Part shown: positions 1 through 6,026 of the stretch, in pieces
Position numbering within the stretch: the stretch's first letter is position 1
Layout: each line of letters opens with the position of its first letter
DNA from: an uncultured Eubacteriales bacterium
Lineage (GTDB): Bacteria > Bacillota_A > Clostridia > Christensenellales > Aristaeellaceae
Reading direction: 5' to 3'
Length of the DNA: 6,514 bases
Assembly (NCBI GenBank): GCA_900553645.1
Contig: USEE01000080.1
Coordinates: 1 to 6,514 of the forward strand
Translations under genes and position numbers: made by a program
The notes under the pieces: generated by a model
Told to the model about the DNA's origin: nothing
Databases searched by the model: none
What the model saw: the letters and a program-made list of their open reading frames with translations, nothing else

Positions 1-231
1 CATCATCTTTTCCACAACCGGGCGGAAAAGGTAGGCCAGCACTACCGCGATGAAGAACGGCATAAGCGTCGTAAGCATCGTTGACCACGCAGCGCTAATC
101 CATGCGAACAGATCGCCCATGCTGTCCAGCAGCCGATTAAACAGCAGCAGCAACGCGCCCACGATAAACACATGCGTACTTATTTTGAAATACAGCGAGC
201 GCTTCTTTTTCCCATTTTCCCTGTCTTCCAT
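1..231 (-). CDS. AI-2E family transporter (PerM-like permease), N-terminal part
   Basis: This is the first 77 codons of a polytopic membrane protein whose remainder lies beyond the left edge. The translation begins MEDRENGKKKRSLYF, a short basic cytoplasmic tail. A hydrophobic segment follows at about residues 20-34 (VFIVGALLLL core). A second at about 52-70 leads into PFFIAVVLAYLFRPVVEK. That second stretch, Pro-Phe then hydrophobics, A-Y-L, then (N/R)P-V-V-E, is the typical start of the AI-2E transporter/PerM family (PF01594). Family members are about 350-400 residues with 7-8 membrane segments; few have known substrates and AI-2 export is proven for only a few. The start is the ATG at 229-231. 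A GGAGGG at 245-250 is the probable ribosome binding site, with a long 13-nt spacer; the nearer ATG at 241-243 is followed at once by a stop. It lies 20 nt downstream of the ABC-F gene on the same strand with no terminator between, so co-transcription is likely. Confidence 0.82.
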   Translation of the reverse strand, partial: MEDRENGKKKRSLYFKISTHVFIVGALLLLFNRLLDSMGDLFAWISAAWSTMLTTLMPFFIAVVLAYLFRPVVEKMM

Positions 232-251
232 CTTATATTACATACCCTCCG

Positions 252-2180
252 TCAGCCGTCCGCGCCTTCCAGACGCTCGCTCTTTTCGCTCCATTCGTCG
301 TACAGCGCCTCCAGTTCGCCCTTGGCGCGCTCATAGTCCTGATTGATCTGTGCGGCGCTCTGCGGGTCCTGATATACCGTCGGGTCGCCCATGCGCTCCT
401 CTATGGCCGCGATTTCGTCCTCTTTCTTTGCAATCAACTTCTCCAAGTCCTGTACGCGCGCGCGCAGTTGCCTCAGCTCGTTTTGCGCCATGCGCTGCTT
501 GCGCTGTTCCTTGTATATCTCGGTGCGCGTGCGGCCCTGAACTTCTTCCTCTTCCTCGCCCAGCGCCAGTTTGCGCTTTTTTTCCACATAGTCGTCATAA
601 TTGCCCTGATACTCGGTCACGCCGCCCTCGCCCAGCTCCAGCACGCGCGTGGCCAGCCGGTTGATGAAATAACGGTCGTGCGATACGAACAGCAGCGTGC
701 CGCTGAAATCCTTGAGCGCCTTTTCAAGCACCTCGCGGCTGTCCATATCCAAGTGGTTGGTCGGCTCATCGAATATGAGGAAGTTATCGCGCCGGAGCAT
801 CAGCTTTGTCAGCGCCAGCCGGCCGCGTTCGCCGCCCGAAAGCGTGCTTACCGGCTGAAACACCTCGTCGCCGGTCAGCAGAAACAGCCCCAGCGCGCCG
901 CGCACCTGATCCGGCTCCATGTACGGATAGTCGTCCCAGATTTCGTCGATAACCTGCTTATCCATGTGCAGGTTTTCCTGATGCTGGTCGTAATAGCCTA
1001 TGTCAAGATTCGCGCCGTAGCGCACATAGCCCGTGTCGGGCGGCAGCTGCTTTACGACTATGCGCAATAGGGTTGACTTGCCCACGCCGTTGGGACCGAT
1101 CAGCGCCACGCGCTCGCCCGCGCGTATGTGCATGTTTACGTGGTTGAACAGCGCGCGGCCGTCGAACGTCTTGCTCAAATCCTCGGTCATGAGGACGTCG
1201 TCGCCCGTACGGCGGCGCGCGGTGAATCGGAAGTGCACAGTCTGCTCCTCAGTGGGGCGTTCGACCAGCTCCATGCGCTCCAGCGCCTTCTCGCGGCTGG
1301 CGGCGGCGCGTATGCTCTTTTCGCGGTTATACATGCGGTAGCGCGCGATTATCGCCTTCTGCCTTGCGATTTCGGCCTGCTGCAATTCGTATTCCTTTTC
1401 CTGACGCTCGCGGTCGGCGGCGCGCTTGCGGGCAAATTCGGTGTAATTACCCGCATACTGTTTCAGGTGGCGTCCGGTCAGCTCGGCCATGCAGTCGCAC
1501 ACTTCGTCAAGGAAGTACCGGTCATGCGATATGACTATGACTGTGCCATCGTACTTTTTAAGCGCTTCCTCCAGCCATGCGGTGGCTTCCAGATCAAGAT
1601 GGTTGGTAGGCTCGTCCAACAGCAGCAGATCGGGCGCGATAAGCAGCATTCGCGCCAGACACAGCCTTGTGCGCTCGCCGCCCGAAAGCCTGCTGGCGGG
1701 CTGTTCCTGCTGCGCCTGAGTAAAGCCCAGGCCGCTCAGTACGCCGCGTATGCGCGAGCGCCACTCATAGCCGCCCGCGTGCTCGTATCGCTGCAGCGTC
1801 AGATCGTACTGTCGGGATATGCGCTCGAACTCGGCTGGGTCGTCGTGCGCCTGACCCATCTGCTCCTCCAGCTCGCGCAATTTGTCCTCCATGCGCATAA
1901 CCGGCTCCATCGCGCGCTCCATTTCCTGATAACAGGTGCTGTCGGAAAGTATGTCGGCCTGCTGAGTCAGATAGCCGACCTTGTAGCCCTTTACCAGTGA
2001 GATCGTGCCGCTGTCGGCCTGCTCCTCGCCGCATATTACCTTGAGCAGCGTGGACTTGCCCGAGCCGTTTACGCCAACCAGACCCATGCGCTGGCCCTTT
2101 TGCAGTGTCAGATTTATATTTTCCAAAATGACGTTTACACCGAACGCCTTGCAAACATCTGTCAATGTAAGTAAAGTCAT
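252..2180 (-). CDS. ABC-F family ATPase (Uup/YdiF-like, two ABC domains)
   Basis: A complete 642-residue soluble ABC-F protein. These proteins have no membrane domain; studied members bind the ribosomal E site and relieve stalling or protect against antibiotics. Domain 1 has Walker A GVNGSGKST (36-44), signature LSGGER (165-170), Walker B ending LLLLDEPTNHLD (185-196) and the H-switch SHDRYF (218-223). An arginine/lysine/glutamate-rich interdomain linker spans about 240-320 (ABC_tran_Xtn type, the region that contacts rRNA and tRNA). Domain 2 has Walker A GPNGVGKST (362-370), signature LSGGE (447-451), Walker B FDEPTNHLD (470-478) and SHDRYF (500-505). Both Walker B glutamates (190 and 472) are present, so both sites look hydrolysis-competent. 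A charged coiled-coil tail follows at about 545-640, as in Uup and YdiF. The length fits the YdiF/Uup group. I chose the ATG at 2178-2180 because GAGG (2186-2189) lies 5 nt upstream; the in-frame GTG two codons earlier overlaps that site. A resistance role cannot be told from sequence alone. Confidence 0.95.
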   Translation of the reverse strand: MTLLTLTDVCKAFGVNVILENINLTLQKGQRMGLVGVNGSGKSTLLKVICGEEQADSGTISLVKGYKVGYLTQQADILSDSTCYQEMERAMEPVMRMEDKLRELEEQMGQAHDDPAEFERISRQYDLTLQRYEHAGGYEWRSRIRGVLSGLGFTQAQQEQPASRLSGGERTRLCLARMLLIAPDLLLLDEPTNHLDLEATAWLEEALKKYDGTVIVISHDRYFLDEVCDCMAELTGRHLKQYAGNYTEFARKRAADRERQEKEYELQQAEIARQKAIIARYRMYNREKSIRAAASREKALERMELVERPTEEQTVHFRFTARRRTGDDVLMTEDLSKTFDGRALFNHVNMHIRAGERVALIGPNGVGKSTLLRIVVKQLPPDTGYVRYGANLDIGYYDQHQENLHMDKQVIDEIWDDYPYMEPDQVRGALGLFLLTGDEVFQPVSTLSGGERGRLALTKLMLRRDNFLIFDEPTNHLDMDSREVLEKALKDFSGTLLFVSHDRYFINRLATRVLELGEGGVTEYQGNYDDYVEKKRKLALGEEEEEVQGRTRTEIYKEQRKQRMAQNELRQLRARVQDLEKLIAKKEDEIAAIEERMGDPTVYQDPQSAAQINQDYERAKGELEALYDEWSEKSERLEGADG

Positions 2181-2185
2181 ATGCA

Positions 2186-2189
2186 CCTC
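2186..2189 (-). promoter_or_regulatory. Ribosome binding site of the ABC-F gene (decides the start)
   Basis: GAGG on the minus strand lies 5 nt before the ATG at 2178-2180. It overlaps the alternative GTG at 2184-2186, which makes that GTG an unlikely start. Confidence 0.7.
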
Positions 2190-2212
2190 GAAAGAATATC
2201 TGCATCTATATA

Positions 2213-2372
2213 GAGCGTGTCTCTAAGAACAATCCGCAAGTTCGAGTGGATTTTTCGTCAGTTCAAGAAAGCGACCAGAAGGCTTAGCCGCAGTGCTAAG
2301 TCGAGCCTTGTGACGCAGAAGTGGCGCCGCGCCGCCCGAAATTGCGTACTCATGAGTTTTTGAGACACACTC
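2213..2372. mobile_element. MITE-like non-coding element with terminal inverted repeats
   Basis: A 160-bp non-coding stretch begins GAGCGTGTCTC (2213-2223) and ends GAGACACACTC (2362-2372). The ends are inverted copies differing at one of 11 bases, and the similarity continues weakly inward (TAAGAAC against AAAAACTC). Inside are a hairpin with a 6-bp CTTAGC/GCTAAG stem and six-base loop (2283-2300), extended by AAGG/CCTT across a 5-nt bulge (2279-2309), and a perfect 10-bp palindrome ACTCATGAGT (2348-2357). No ORF of any substance fits within it. Short length, imperfect terminal repeats, internal dyads and intergenic location are what miniature inverted-repeat transposable elements look like. 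I see no convincing target-site duplication beyond a possible few bases. The alternative is a structured mRNA leader of the ABC-F gene, since the likely promoter for that gene lies on the far side. I have no copy-number data. Confidence 0.55.
2279..2309. repeat. Hairpin-forming inverted repeat inside the MITE-like element
   Basis: AAGG (2279-2282) and CTTAGC (2283-2288) pair with GCTAAG (2295-2300) and CCTT (2306-2309). The loop is CGCAGT and TCGAG (2301-2305) is bulged. No T-run follows on either strand, so it does not read as an intrinsic terminator. Confidence 0.6.
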
Positions 2373-2417
2373 CAAGCAGTCCCGACGCGCTCATGGGCGT
2401 AAGACCGCTTATATTGT

Positions 2418-2445
2418 ATTGTAGCAGATTTTTGTCACGCTGCAA
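2418..2445 (-). promoter_or_regulatory. Predicted sigma-A-type promoter of the ABC-F/AI-2E operon
   Basis: On the minus strand there is a TTGCAG -35 (2440-2445), a 16-nt spacer and a TACAAT -10 (2418-2423) preceded by TGC, giving an extended -10 (TGnTACAAT). Transcription would start near 2411, about 230 nt upstream of the ABC-F start codon, and run through the MITE-like element. I saw no better promoter between the element and the gene, but one inside the element cannot be excluded. Confidence 0.5.
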
Positions 2446-2483
2446 AGTGTATCTTATAAATAAACTGCAAAAGCCATATATGC

Positions 2484-2512
2484 TTGACACGGCGACACAC
2501 CGCTGTTAAAAT
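2484..2512 (+). promoter_or_regulatory. Predicted sigma-A-type promoter of the GH2 gene
   Basis: A perfect -35 TTGACA (2484-2489), a 17-nt spacer and a TAAAAT -10 (2507-2512, five of six to consensus). Transcription would start near 2519, giving a leader of about 35 nt. The promoter is back to back with the predicted ABC-F promoter. Its near-consensus form suggests it does not need an activator. Confidence 0.7.
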
Positions 2513-2525
2513 TCTCACATTGAGA
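2513..2525. promoter_or_regulatory. Candidate operator: TCTCA-CAT-TGAGA palindrome over the GH2 start site
   Basis: A 5-bp perfect dyad with a 3-nt centre directly abuts the -10 box and covers the predicted transcription start. That position suits a repressor site in front of a strong promoter. The dyad is short and could arise by chance, and no cognate regulator is identified in this window. Confidence 0.3.
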
Positions 2526-2538
2526 TAACCCCGCATAT

Positions 2539-2544
2539 GAGGAG
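2539..2544 (+). promoter_or_regulatory. Ribosome binding site of the GH2 gene (decides the start)
   Basis: GAGGAG lies 9 nt before the ATG at 2554. The in-frame ATG at 2545 touches this site with no spacing, so it is rejected as the start. Confidence 0.8.
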
Positions 2545-2553
2545 ATGGTTCTT

Positions 2554-4878
2554 ATGCGTACACAAGCGCTGTTTAACGACGGCTGGCTTTTCCATGAGGG
2601 AGACATAACCGTACCCGAAACCGCGCGCAAATCGCCCCTATACATTCAGGCCAAGACAGAATGCAAGCGCTGCGGCCCGGCGGCGCGCGATTATCTTGAC
2701 TCGCACGAACACTACGGCGAGCGCGGCCTTATCAGTCACGAGACATGGACGCGCGTGGATCTGCCGCACGATTACGCGATACTTCAGCGCCCTGACGAAC
2801 ACAATAACGAAGCGCTGGGCTTTTTCAAGTACGACAACGCGTGGTACCGCAAGCACTTCACATTGCCTGAGCTTGACGATAACGCGCGCGTGCGGCTGTA
2901 CTTCGAGGGCGTAGCCACGCATTGCCGCGTATATGTAAACGGCTGCTACATGCTGACCAACGAGTGCGGCTATACCTCGTTTGAGGTTGATATAACCGAC
3001 GTAGTTGATTTCGGCGCGGAAAACGTTGTCGCGGTGTACGTCGATACCAGCGAGCACGAGGGCTGGTGGTACGAAGGCGCGGGCATATACCGCAATGTAT
3101 GGCTGGACATATCGGACGCGGCCTCGCTGACGCGCGACGGCGTGTTTGTGCATCCTGAACGCATATCGGACGGCGTTTGGAATTTGCCTGTGGATGTGGA
3201 AATCCGCAACGACGGCTTTGCGGCCGCCAACATAAATGTTGAATGCGTCGCGCGCGACATGGCCGGGCAGGAAGTCGCCCGCATGTCGGGCGATATAAGC
3301 GTGCCCGCGCGCAGGACCGACACGCTTAACCTGACTAAGAAAGTCCTCTCCCCCGCGCTGTGGGATACCGAGTCGCCCAATCTTTACACGCTCACGACTA
3401 CGCTCAGCTGCTCCGGCCGCGTCATCGATGAAAGCAAAGTGCGCTTCGGCTTCCGCACGATACGCTTTGACGCACGCGAGGGCTTCTTCCTGAACGACCG
3501 CCCAGTCAAGATAAAGGGCGTATGCTGCCATCAGGATTACGGTCTTACCGGCAAGGCAGTGCCCGAGCGCGTGCAGCGCTACCGGTTGGAGCTGCTGCGC
3601 GAGATGGGCGCGAACGGCTATCGCTGCTCGCACTATCCTCAGCACGCGTACACTATGGACATGCTGGACGAACTGGGCTTTCTTGTACTGGCCGAAACGC
3701 GCTGGTATGCCAGCACGCCATCGGCAATGGCGCAATTGGACATACTGATACGTCGCGACCGCAACCACCCGTCGGTAATACTCTGGTCGGCAGGCAATGA
3801 AGAGCCGTTCCACCTTACCCAGGCCGGAAAACGCATCGCGCGCGCCATGCTCAGCCGCATACGCGAATTGGACGGCACGCGCCCGGTAACGACGGCGGTG
3901 TCGCACGATCCGATAAACTGCGCAGTGCTGGACGACGTCGACGTAATCGGCGTTAACTATAATATGGAACAGATCGACGAAATACACGCCAAATACCCGG
4001 ATAAGCCCTTCATATCCACCGAAAACTGCGCCACGGGCACCACGCGCGGCTGGTATCTGGCCGACGCGCGCGGATACATCCGCGGGTATGACCACGACAC
4101 CAACAAGTCTTTCCTGTCGCGCGAACATACGTGGCAGGCGTTCATGGCGCGGCCGTGGGTATGCGGCGGGTATCAGTGGGCCGGCATAGAGCACCGCGGC
4201 GAGGCGCTCTGGCCGCGGCTGTGCTCGCAGTCGGGCGCCATCGACCTGTACCTTAACCGCAAGGACGCGTTCTATCAGAATCAGTCGTACTGGCTGAGCA
4301 CGCCCATGCTGCACATACTGCCGCACTGGAACTGGCAGGGGCGCGAGGGCGAGCCTATCGACGTGTGGGTTTATACGAATTGTCAGGAGGTTGAATTGCT
4401 GCTGAACGGCAAATCGCTGGGCAGGCAAAGCGTCGCACCGATAACTCACGCGGCGTGGAGCGTGCCTTACGAGCCGGGCGCATTGGAAGCGCGCGGATAC
4501 ACAGACGGCGCAGAAGTCTGCCATGAGCGCATCGAAACGACCGGCGCGCCGGTCGCGCTGAGACTGCGGCTGGAAAGCGACGGCGTGCGTGCCGACGGCC
4601 GCGACGCTGCAATAATCACATGCGACTGCGTGGACGCGCAGGGGCGGCACGTGTCCGATGCCGCGCCGCTGGTGCAGTTCGACAGCAGCGAGCTGGGGTG
4701 CATCGCGGGCACCGGCTCGGACGTGTGCGACCATGAACCCGTATGGGCGCAGCATCGGCGGATGCGCGCGGGACTCGTGTCCGTGCTGGGGCGCGCGGGT
4801 ACTCGGCCGGGAACGTGGCGCATATACGCTCATGCCGACGGGCTGAAGGCCGCGCGGCTGGATATTGAGCTTAAATGA
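2554..4878 (+). CDS. Glycoside hydrolase family 2 protein (beta-galactosidase/beta-glucuronidase type)
   Basis: A complete 774-residue retaining beta-glycosidase, probably cytoplasmic because no signal peptide is visible. The N-terminal jelly-roll domain (about 1-188) carries VDLPHDY (68-74), the WYRKHF strand (97-102), EGVATHCRVYVNG (118-130) and GAGIYRNVWL (175-184). An Ig-like domain follows (about 190-302). The TIM barrel (about 303-590) has KGVCCHQDYG (321-330), SHYPQ (359-363) and the acid/base glutamate E416 in WSAGNEE. The predicted nucleophile is E490 in FISTENCATGTTRGWY. After it come a DUF4982-like domain (about 600-660, with VELLLNGKSLG) and a C-terminal GH2 C5-like domain (about 664-774, ADGRDAAIITCDCVDAQGR then VQFDSSELG). 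This layout is common in gut Firmicutes and Bacteroidetes GH2 enzymes. The substrate is not decidable; beta-galactoside is the default guess. Residues 20-62 form an insertion with a C37-x-x-C40 pair. Its promoter is near consensus, and it ends at an intrinsic terminator. GH2 membership is near certain. Confidence 0.96.
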   Translation: MRTQALFNDGWLFHEGDITVPETARKSPLYIQAKTECKRCGPAARDYLDSHEHYGERGLISHETWTRVDLPHDYAILQRPDEHNNEALGFFKYDNAWYRKHFTLPELDDNARVRLYFEGVATHCRVYVNGCYMLTNECGYTSFEVDITDVVDFGAENVVAVYVDTSEHEGWWYEGAGIYRNVWLDISDAASLTRDGVFVHPERISDGVWNLPVDVEIRNDGFAAANINVECVARDMAGQEVARMSGDISVPARRTDTLNLTKKVLSPALWDTESPNLYTLTTTLSCSGRVIDESKVRFGFRTIRFDAREGFFLNDRPVKIKGVCCHQDYGLTGKAVPERVQRYRLELLREMGANGYRCSHYPQHAYTMDMLDELGFLVLAETRWYASTPSAMAQLDILIRRDRNHPSVILWSAGNEEPFHLTQAGKRIARAMLSRIRELDGTRPVTTAVSHDPINCAVLDDVDVIGVNYNMEQIDEIHAKYPDKPFISTENCATGTTRGWYLADARGYIRGYDHDTNKSFLSREHTWQAFMARPWVCGGYQWAGIEHRGEALWPRLCSQSGAIDLYLNRKDAFYQNQSYWLSTPMLHILPHWNWQGREGEPIDVWVYTNCQEVELLLNGKSLGRQSVAPITHAAWSVPYEPGALEARGYTDGAEVCHERIETTGAPVALRLRLESDGVRADGRDAAIITCDCVDAQGRHVSDAAPLVQFDSSELGCIAGTGSDVCDHEPVWAQHRRMRAGLVSVLGRAGTRPGTWRIYAHADGLKAARLDIELK

Positions 4879-4888
4879 TAAGACAAAG

Positions 4889-4924
4889 CAAGCGGCTCGG
4901 ATGTGTTCGGGCCGCTTGTTTTTT
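4889..4924 (+). terminator. Intrinsic terminator of the GH2 gene
   Basis: An 11-bp stem (CAAGCGGCTCG, 4889-4899, with CGGGCCGCTTG, 4908-4918, including one G-T pair) encloses an 8-nt loop and is followed by six T (4919-4924). It begins 10 nt after the GH2 stop codon. The minus strand has no matching T-run, so it probably acts for the GH2 transcript only. Confidence 0.92.
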
Positions 4925-4936
4925 AGATAAATGCCG

Positions 4937-5029
4937 CATTGCAAGCAACTGCTTTGCAGCTTTCAGGCATTCATTGCCTGCTTTAACCTGTACTCTCCTG
5001 ACATGAGCGCACAAAGCAGCTTGCCAATG
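4937..5029. repeat. Imperfect long inverted repeat with a central hairpin between convergent genes
   Basis: The left arm GCAAGCAACTGCTTTG (4941-4956) is complementary to the right arm CAAAGCAGCTTGC (5012-5024) apart from a 3-nt CAA bulge. Pairing extends outward through CATT (4937-4940) and CAATG (5025-5029) with one unpaired base, giving about 17 bp. Between the arms CAGGCA (4964-4969) and TGCCTG (4975-4980) form a 6-bp stem with a 5-nt loop. No T-run follows on either strand, so it is not a canonical terminator. It may be a repetitive extragenic element, a 3'-end stabilising structure for the AraC mRNA, or a small RNA. The arms abut the AraC stop codon. Confidence 0.6.
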
Positions 5030-5941
5030 TTAATTGTCTTTATTAGCATCAGCGGTCTTATTCATGCGCGATTGCGCAATGTCGCCGTCAAGCCTGCGGT
5101 ACTCGCGCGGCGGCACTCCGAACGCATTTAAGAACTGCCGGTTAAAACCCGACACGTCCTGATAGCCCACCGCAAGCGCTATCTGCGTGATCGATTCATC
5201 GCTCAGCAGCAGCATCCGACGCGCGCGCTGGAGTTGGCAGGATTGTATGTACTCGCGCGGCGAGCGGCCCATGACGCGCTGGAACTCACGTCTGAACGTC
5301 GCCTGACTCATCGCGCACGCCTCGGCCAGCGCGCTGGCGCGCGGCGACTGGCACTGTTCAAGGCTGCTTTTCACATACTTGAGCGCCGGTTCCAGCCTTA
5401 AAAACGAATGCTCCGGGCGCAATGCAAGCGGTTCCATGCCCTCGCTCTGCGCCGCAAGCTCCTCTATCAGCGCGCACAGACAGCTCAGCCGCGCCTTTTG
5501 ACCGCCCGGCAGCGTCACCCTGCGCACAAGTTCAGCGATAAGCGGGTACTTTTCGCGGTCGATTATGCCGCACAGCGCCATGCGCGTGTACAATAGCCTC
5601 TCCAGCCGCGGTATATCGGGCGCGCCCCAATCGCTCAGGAGCTTCAGCGGGTTTATGCACGTCCATATCCACTGGCTGTACCCGCCGGTGCTGCGCGACA
5701 GATGGCGCTGGAACGGGAATATGATCTGCACGTCGCCTGCGCCAAAGGCGTATTCGCTGTCCTCCACCTTACACATGCCCTCGCCCGAGCAACACACACC
5801 CAGCTCCATCGACGAATGGAAGTGCATGTAGGTTATATCGTATATTTCAAGCGAATACGCGTTTCGATGAGTATCGTTCAGCTCGCTGGTTTCGATATAT
5901 TCGTAAAACGACGGCAGTACGGATTTTGAGCGATTTCGCAT
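5030..5941 (-). CDS. AraC family transcriptional regulator with N-terminal cupin sensor
   Basis: A complete 303-residue one-component regulator. The N-terminal half resembles the AraC_binding cupin: YDITYMHFHSSMELGVCCSGEG (34-55) matches the H-x-H...E-L pattern of the sugar-sensing barrel, and YAFGAGDVQIIFPFQRH (64-80) the second conserved strand pair. The C-terminal half holds two helix-turn-helix units: the first at about 204-232 (ALAEACAMSQATFRREFQRVMGRSPREYI), the second at about 251-281, with IALAVGYQDVSGFNRQF and the signature ending FGVPPREYR. A short polar tail rich in Asn, Lys and Asp follows. The start is the ATG at 5939-5941, which has GGAGG (5950-5954) 8 nt upstream; the ATG 21 nt further up lies beyond that site. 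It is convergent with the GH2 gene and divergent from the ADP-ribosylglycohydrolase-like gene, which is its most likely target. The inducer is unknown; a sugar is likely from family habit. Family call is very secure. Confidence 0.94.
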   Translation of the reverse strand: MRNRSKSVLPSFYEYIETSELNDTHRNAYSLEIYDITYMHFHSSMELGVCCSGEGMCKVEDSEYAFGAGDVQIIFPFQRHLSRSTGGYSQWIWTCINPLKLLSDWGAPDIPRLERLLYTRMALCGIIDREKYPLIAELVRRVTLPGGQKARLSCLCALIEELAAQSEGMEPLALRPEHSFLRLEPALKYVKSSLEQCQSPRASALAEACAMSQATFRREFQRVMGRSPREYIQSCQLQRARRMLLLSDESITQIALAVGYQDVSGFNRQFLNAFGVPPREYRRLDGDIAQSRMNKTADANKDN

Positions 5942-5950
5942 GGTTTTGAC
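5942..5950. repeat. Left arm of the perfect 9-bp inverted repeat bracketing the divergent control region
   Basis: GGTTTTGAC here is the exact reverse complement of GTCAAAACC at 5999-6007. It lies between the AraC ribosome binding site and start codon. Relative to the predicted plus-strand start near 5997 it sits at about -55 to -47, a usual position for an AraC-type activator half-site. The binding role is inference. Confidence 0.5.
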
Positions 5951-5954
5951 CTCC
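5950..5954 (-). promoter_or_regulatory. Ribosome binding site of the AraC gene (decides the start)
   Basis: GGAGG on the minus strand has an 8-nt spacer to the ATG at 5939-5941. It falls downstream of the alternative ATG at 5960-5962, which has no comparable site in front. Confidence 0.8.
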
Positions 5955-5984
5955 GACAGCATAGATAGCCCTTAGCAATCGTAT

Positions 5985-5990
5985 TATACT
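5985..5990 (+). promoter_or_regulatory. Predicted -10 box of the ADP-ribosylglycohydrolase-like gene
   Basis: TATACT on the plus strand is a good -10. At the expected -35 position (about 5962-5967) only TAGATA is seen, so the promoter probably needs an activator. The box shares four bases with the -10 of the opposite AraC promoter. Confidence 0.4.
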
Positions 5991-5998
5991 AAAGCCAA

Positions 5999-6007
5999 GT
6001 CAAAACC
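5999..6007. repeat. Right arm of the perfect 9-bp inverted repeat
   Basis: GTCAAAACC mirrors GGTTTTGAC at 5942-5950 with 48 nt between the arms. It overlaps the spacer and -35 of the predicted AraC promoter and lies just past the predicted start of the opposite transcript. Confidence 0.5.
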
Positions 6008-6012
6008 GCAAT

Positions 6013-6018
6013 GGGAGG
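6013..6018 (+). promoter_or_regulatory. Ribosome binding site of the ADP-ribosylglycohydrolase-like gene
   Basis: GGGAGG lies 8 nt before the ATG at 6027-6029. A nearby ATG at 6011 precedes the site and is out of play as a start. Confidence 0.85.
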
Positions 6019-6026
6019 ATTTACAA

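Larger units (their letters stand above)
5983..6011 (-). promoter_or_regulatory. Predicted promoter of the AraC gene
   Basis: A perfect TATAAT -10 on the minus strand (5983-5988) and a weak TTGCGG -35 (6006-6011) with a 17-nt spacer. Transcription would start near 5976, giving a leader of about 35 nt. The right arm of the 9-bp inverted repeat (5999-6007) overlaps the spacer and -35, which would suit autorepression. Confidence 0.55.

Noticed and set aside
468..2000. Long plus-strand open frames (about 468-1070 and 1128-2000) across the ABC-F gene
   Set aside because: The second shares codon boundaries with the ABC-F gene and is explained by codon bias; neither shows a family motif. The ABC-F frame is full length with all expected motifs.
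2279..2309. Hairpin in the MITE-like element as an intrinsic terminator
   Set aside because: No T-run follows the stem on either strand.
2471..2485. AAGC...GCTT partial dyad just upstream of the GH2 -35 as an activator site
   Set aside because: Only four bases per arm pair around a mismatched centre; this is expected by chance in AT-rich promoter DNA.
2545..2553. Upstream in-frame ATG as the GH2 start
   Set aside because: It touches the GAGGAG ribosome binding site with no spacing; the ATG at 2554 has a 9-nt spacer.
2321..2645. Small open frames at 2321-2509 (plus) and 2454-2645 (minus)
   Set aside because: They overlap the MITE-like element, both predicted promoters or the GH2 start, lack ribosome binding sites, and have no recognisable product.
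2638..4944. A 768-codon open frame antisense to the GH2 gene
   Set aside because: Its codons are exact reverse complements of the GH2 codons (same register), so it stays open simply because the GH2 gene avoids TTA, CTA and TCA codons. The product has no recognisable motifs, and the GH2 frame has complete family motifs.
5942..5962. Upstream ATG at 5960-5962 as the AraC start
   Set aside because: The strong GGAGG at 5950-5954 lies downstream of it and is correctly spaced for the ATG at 5939-5941.
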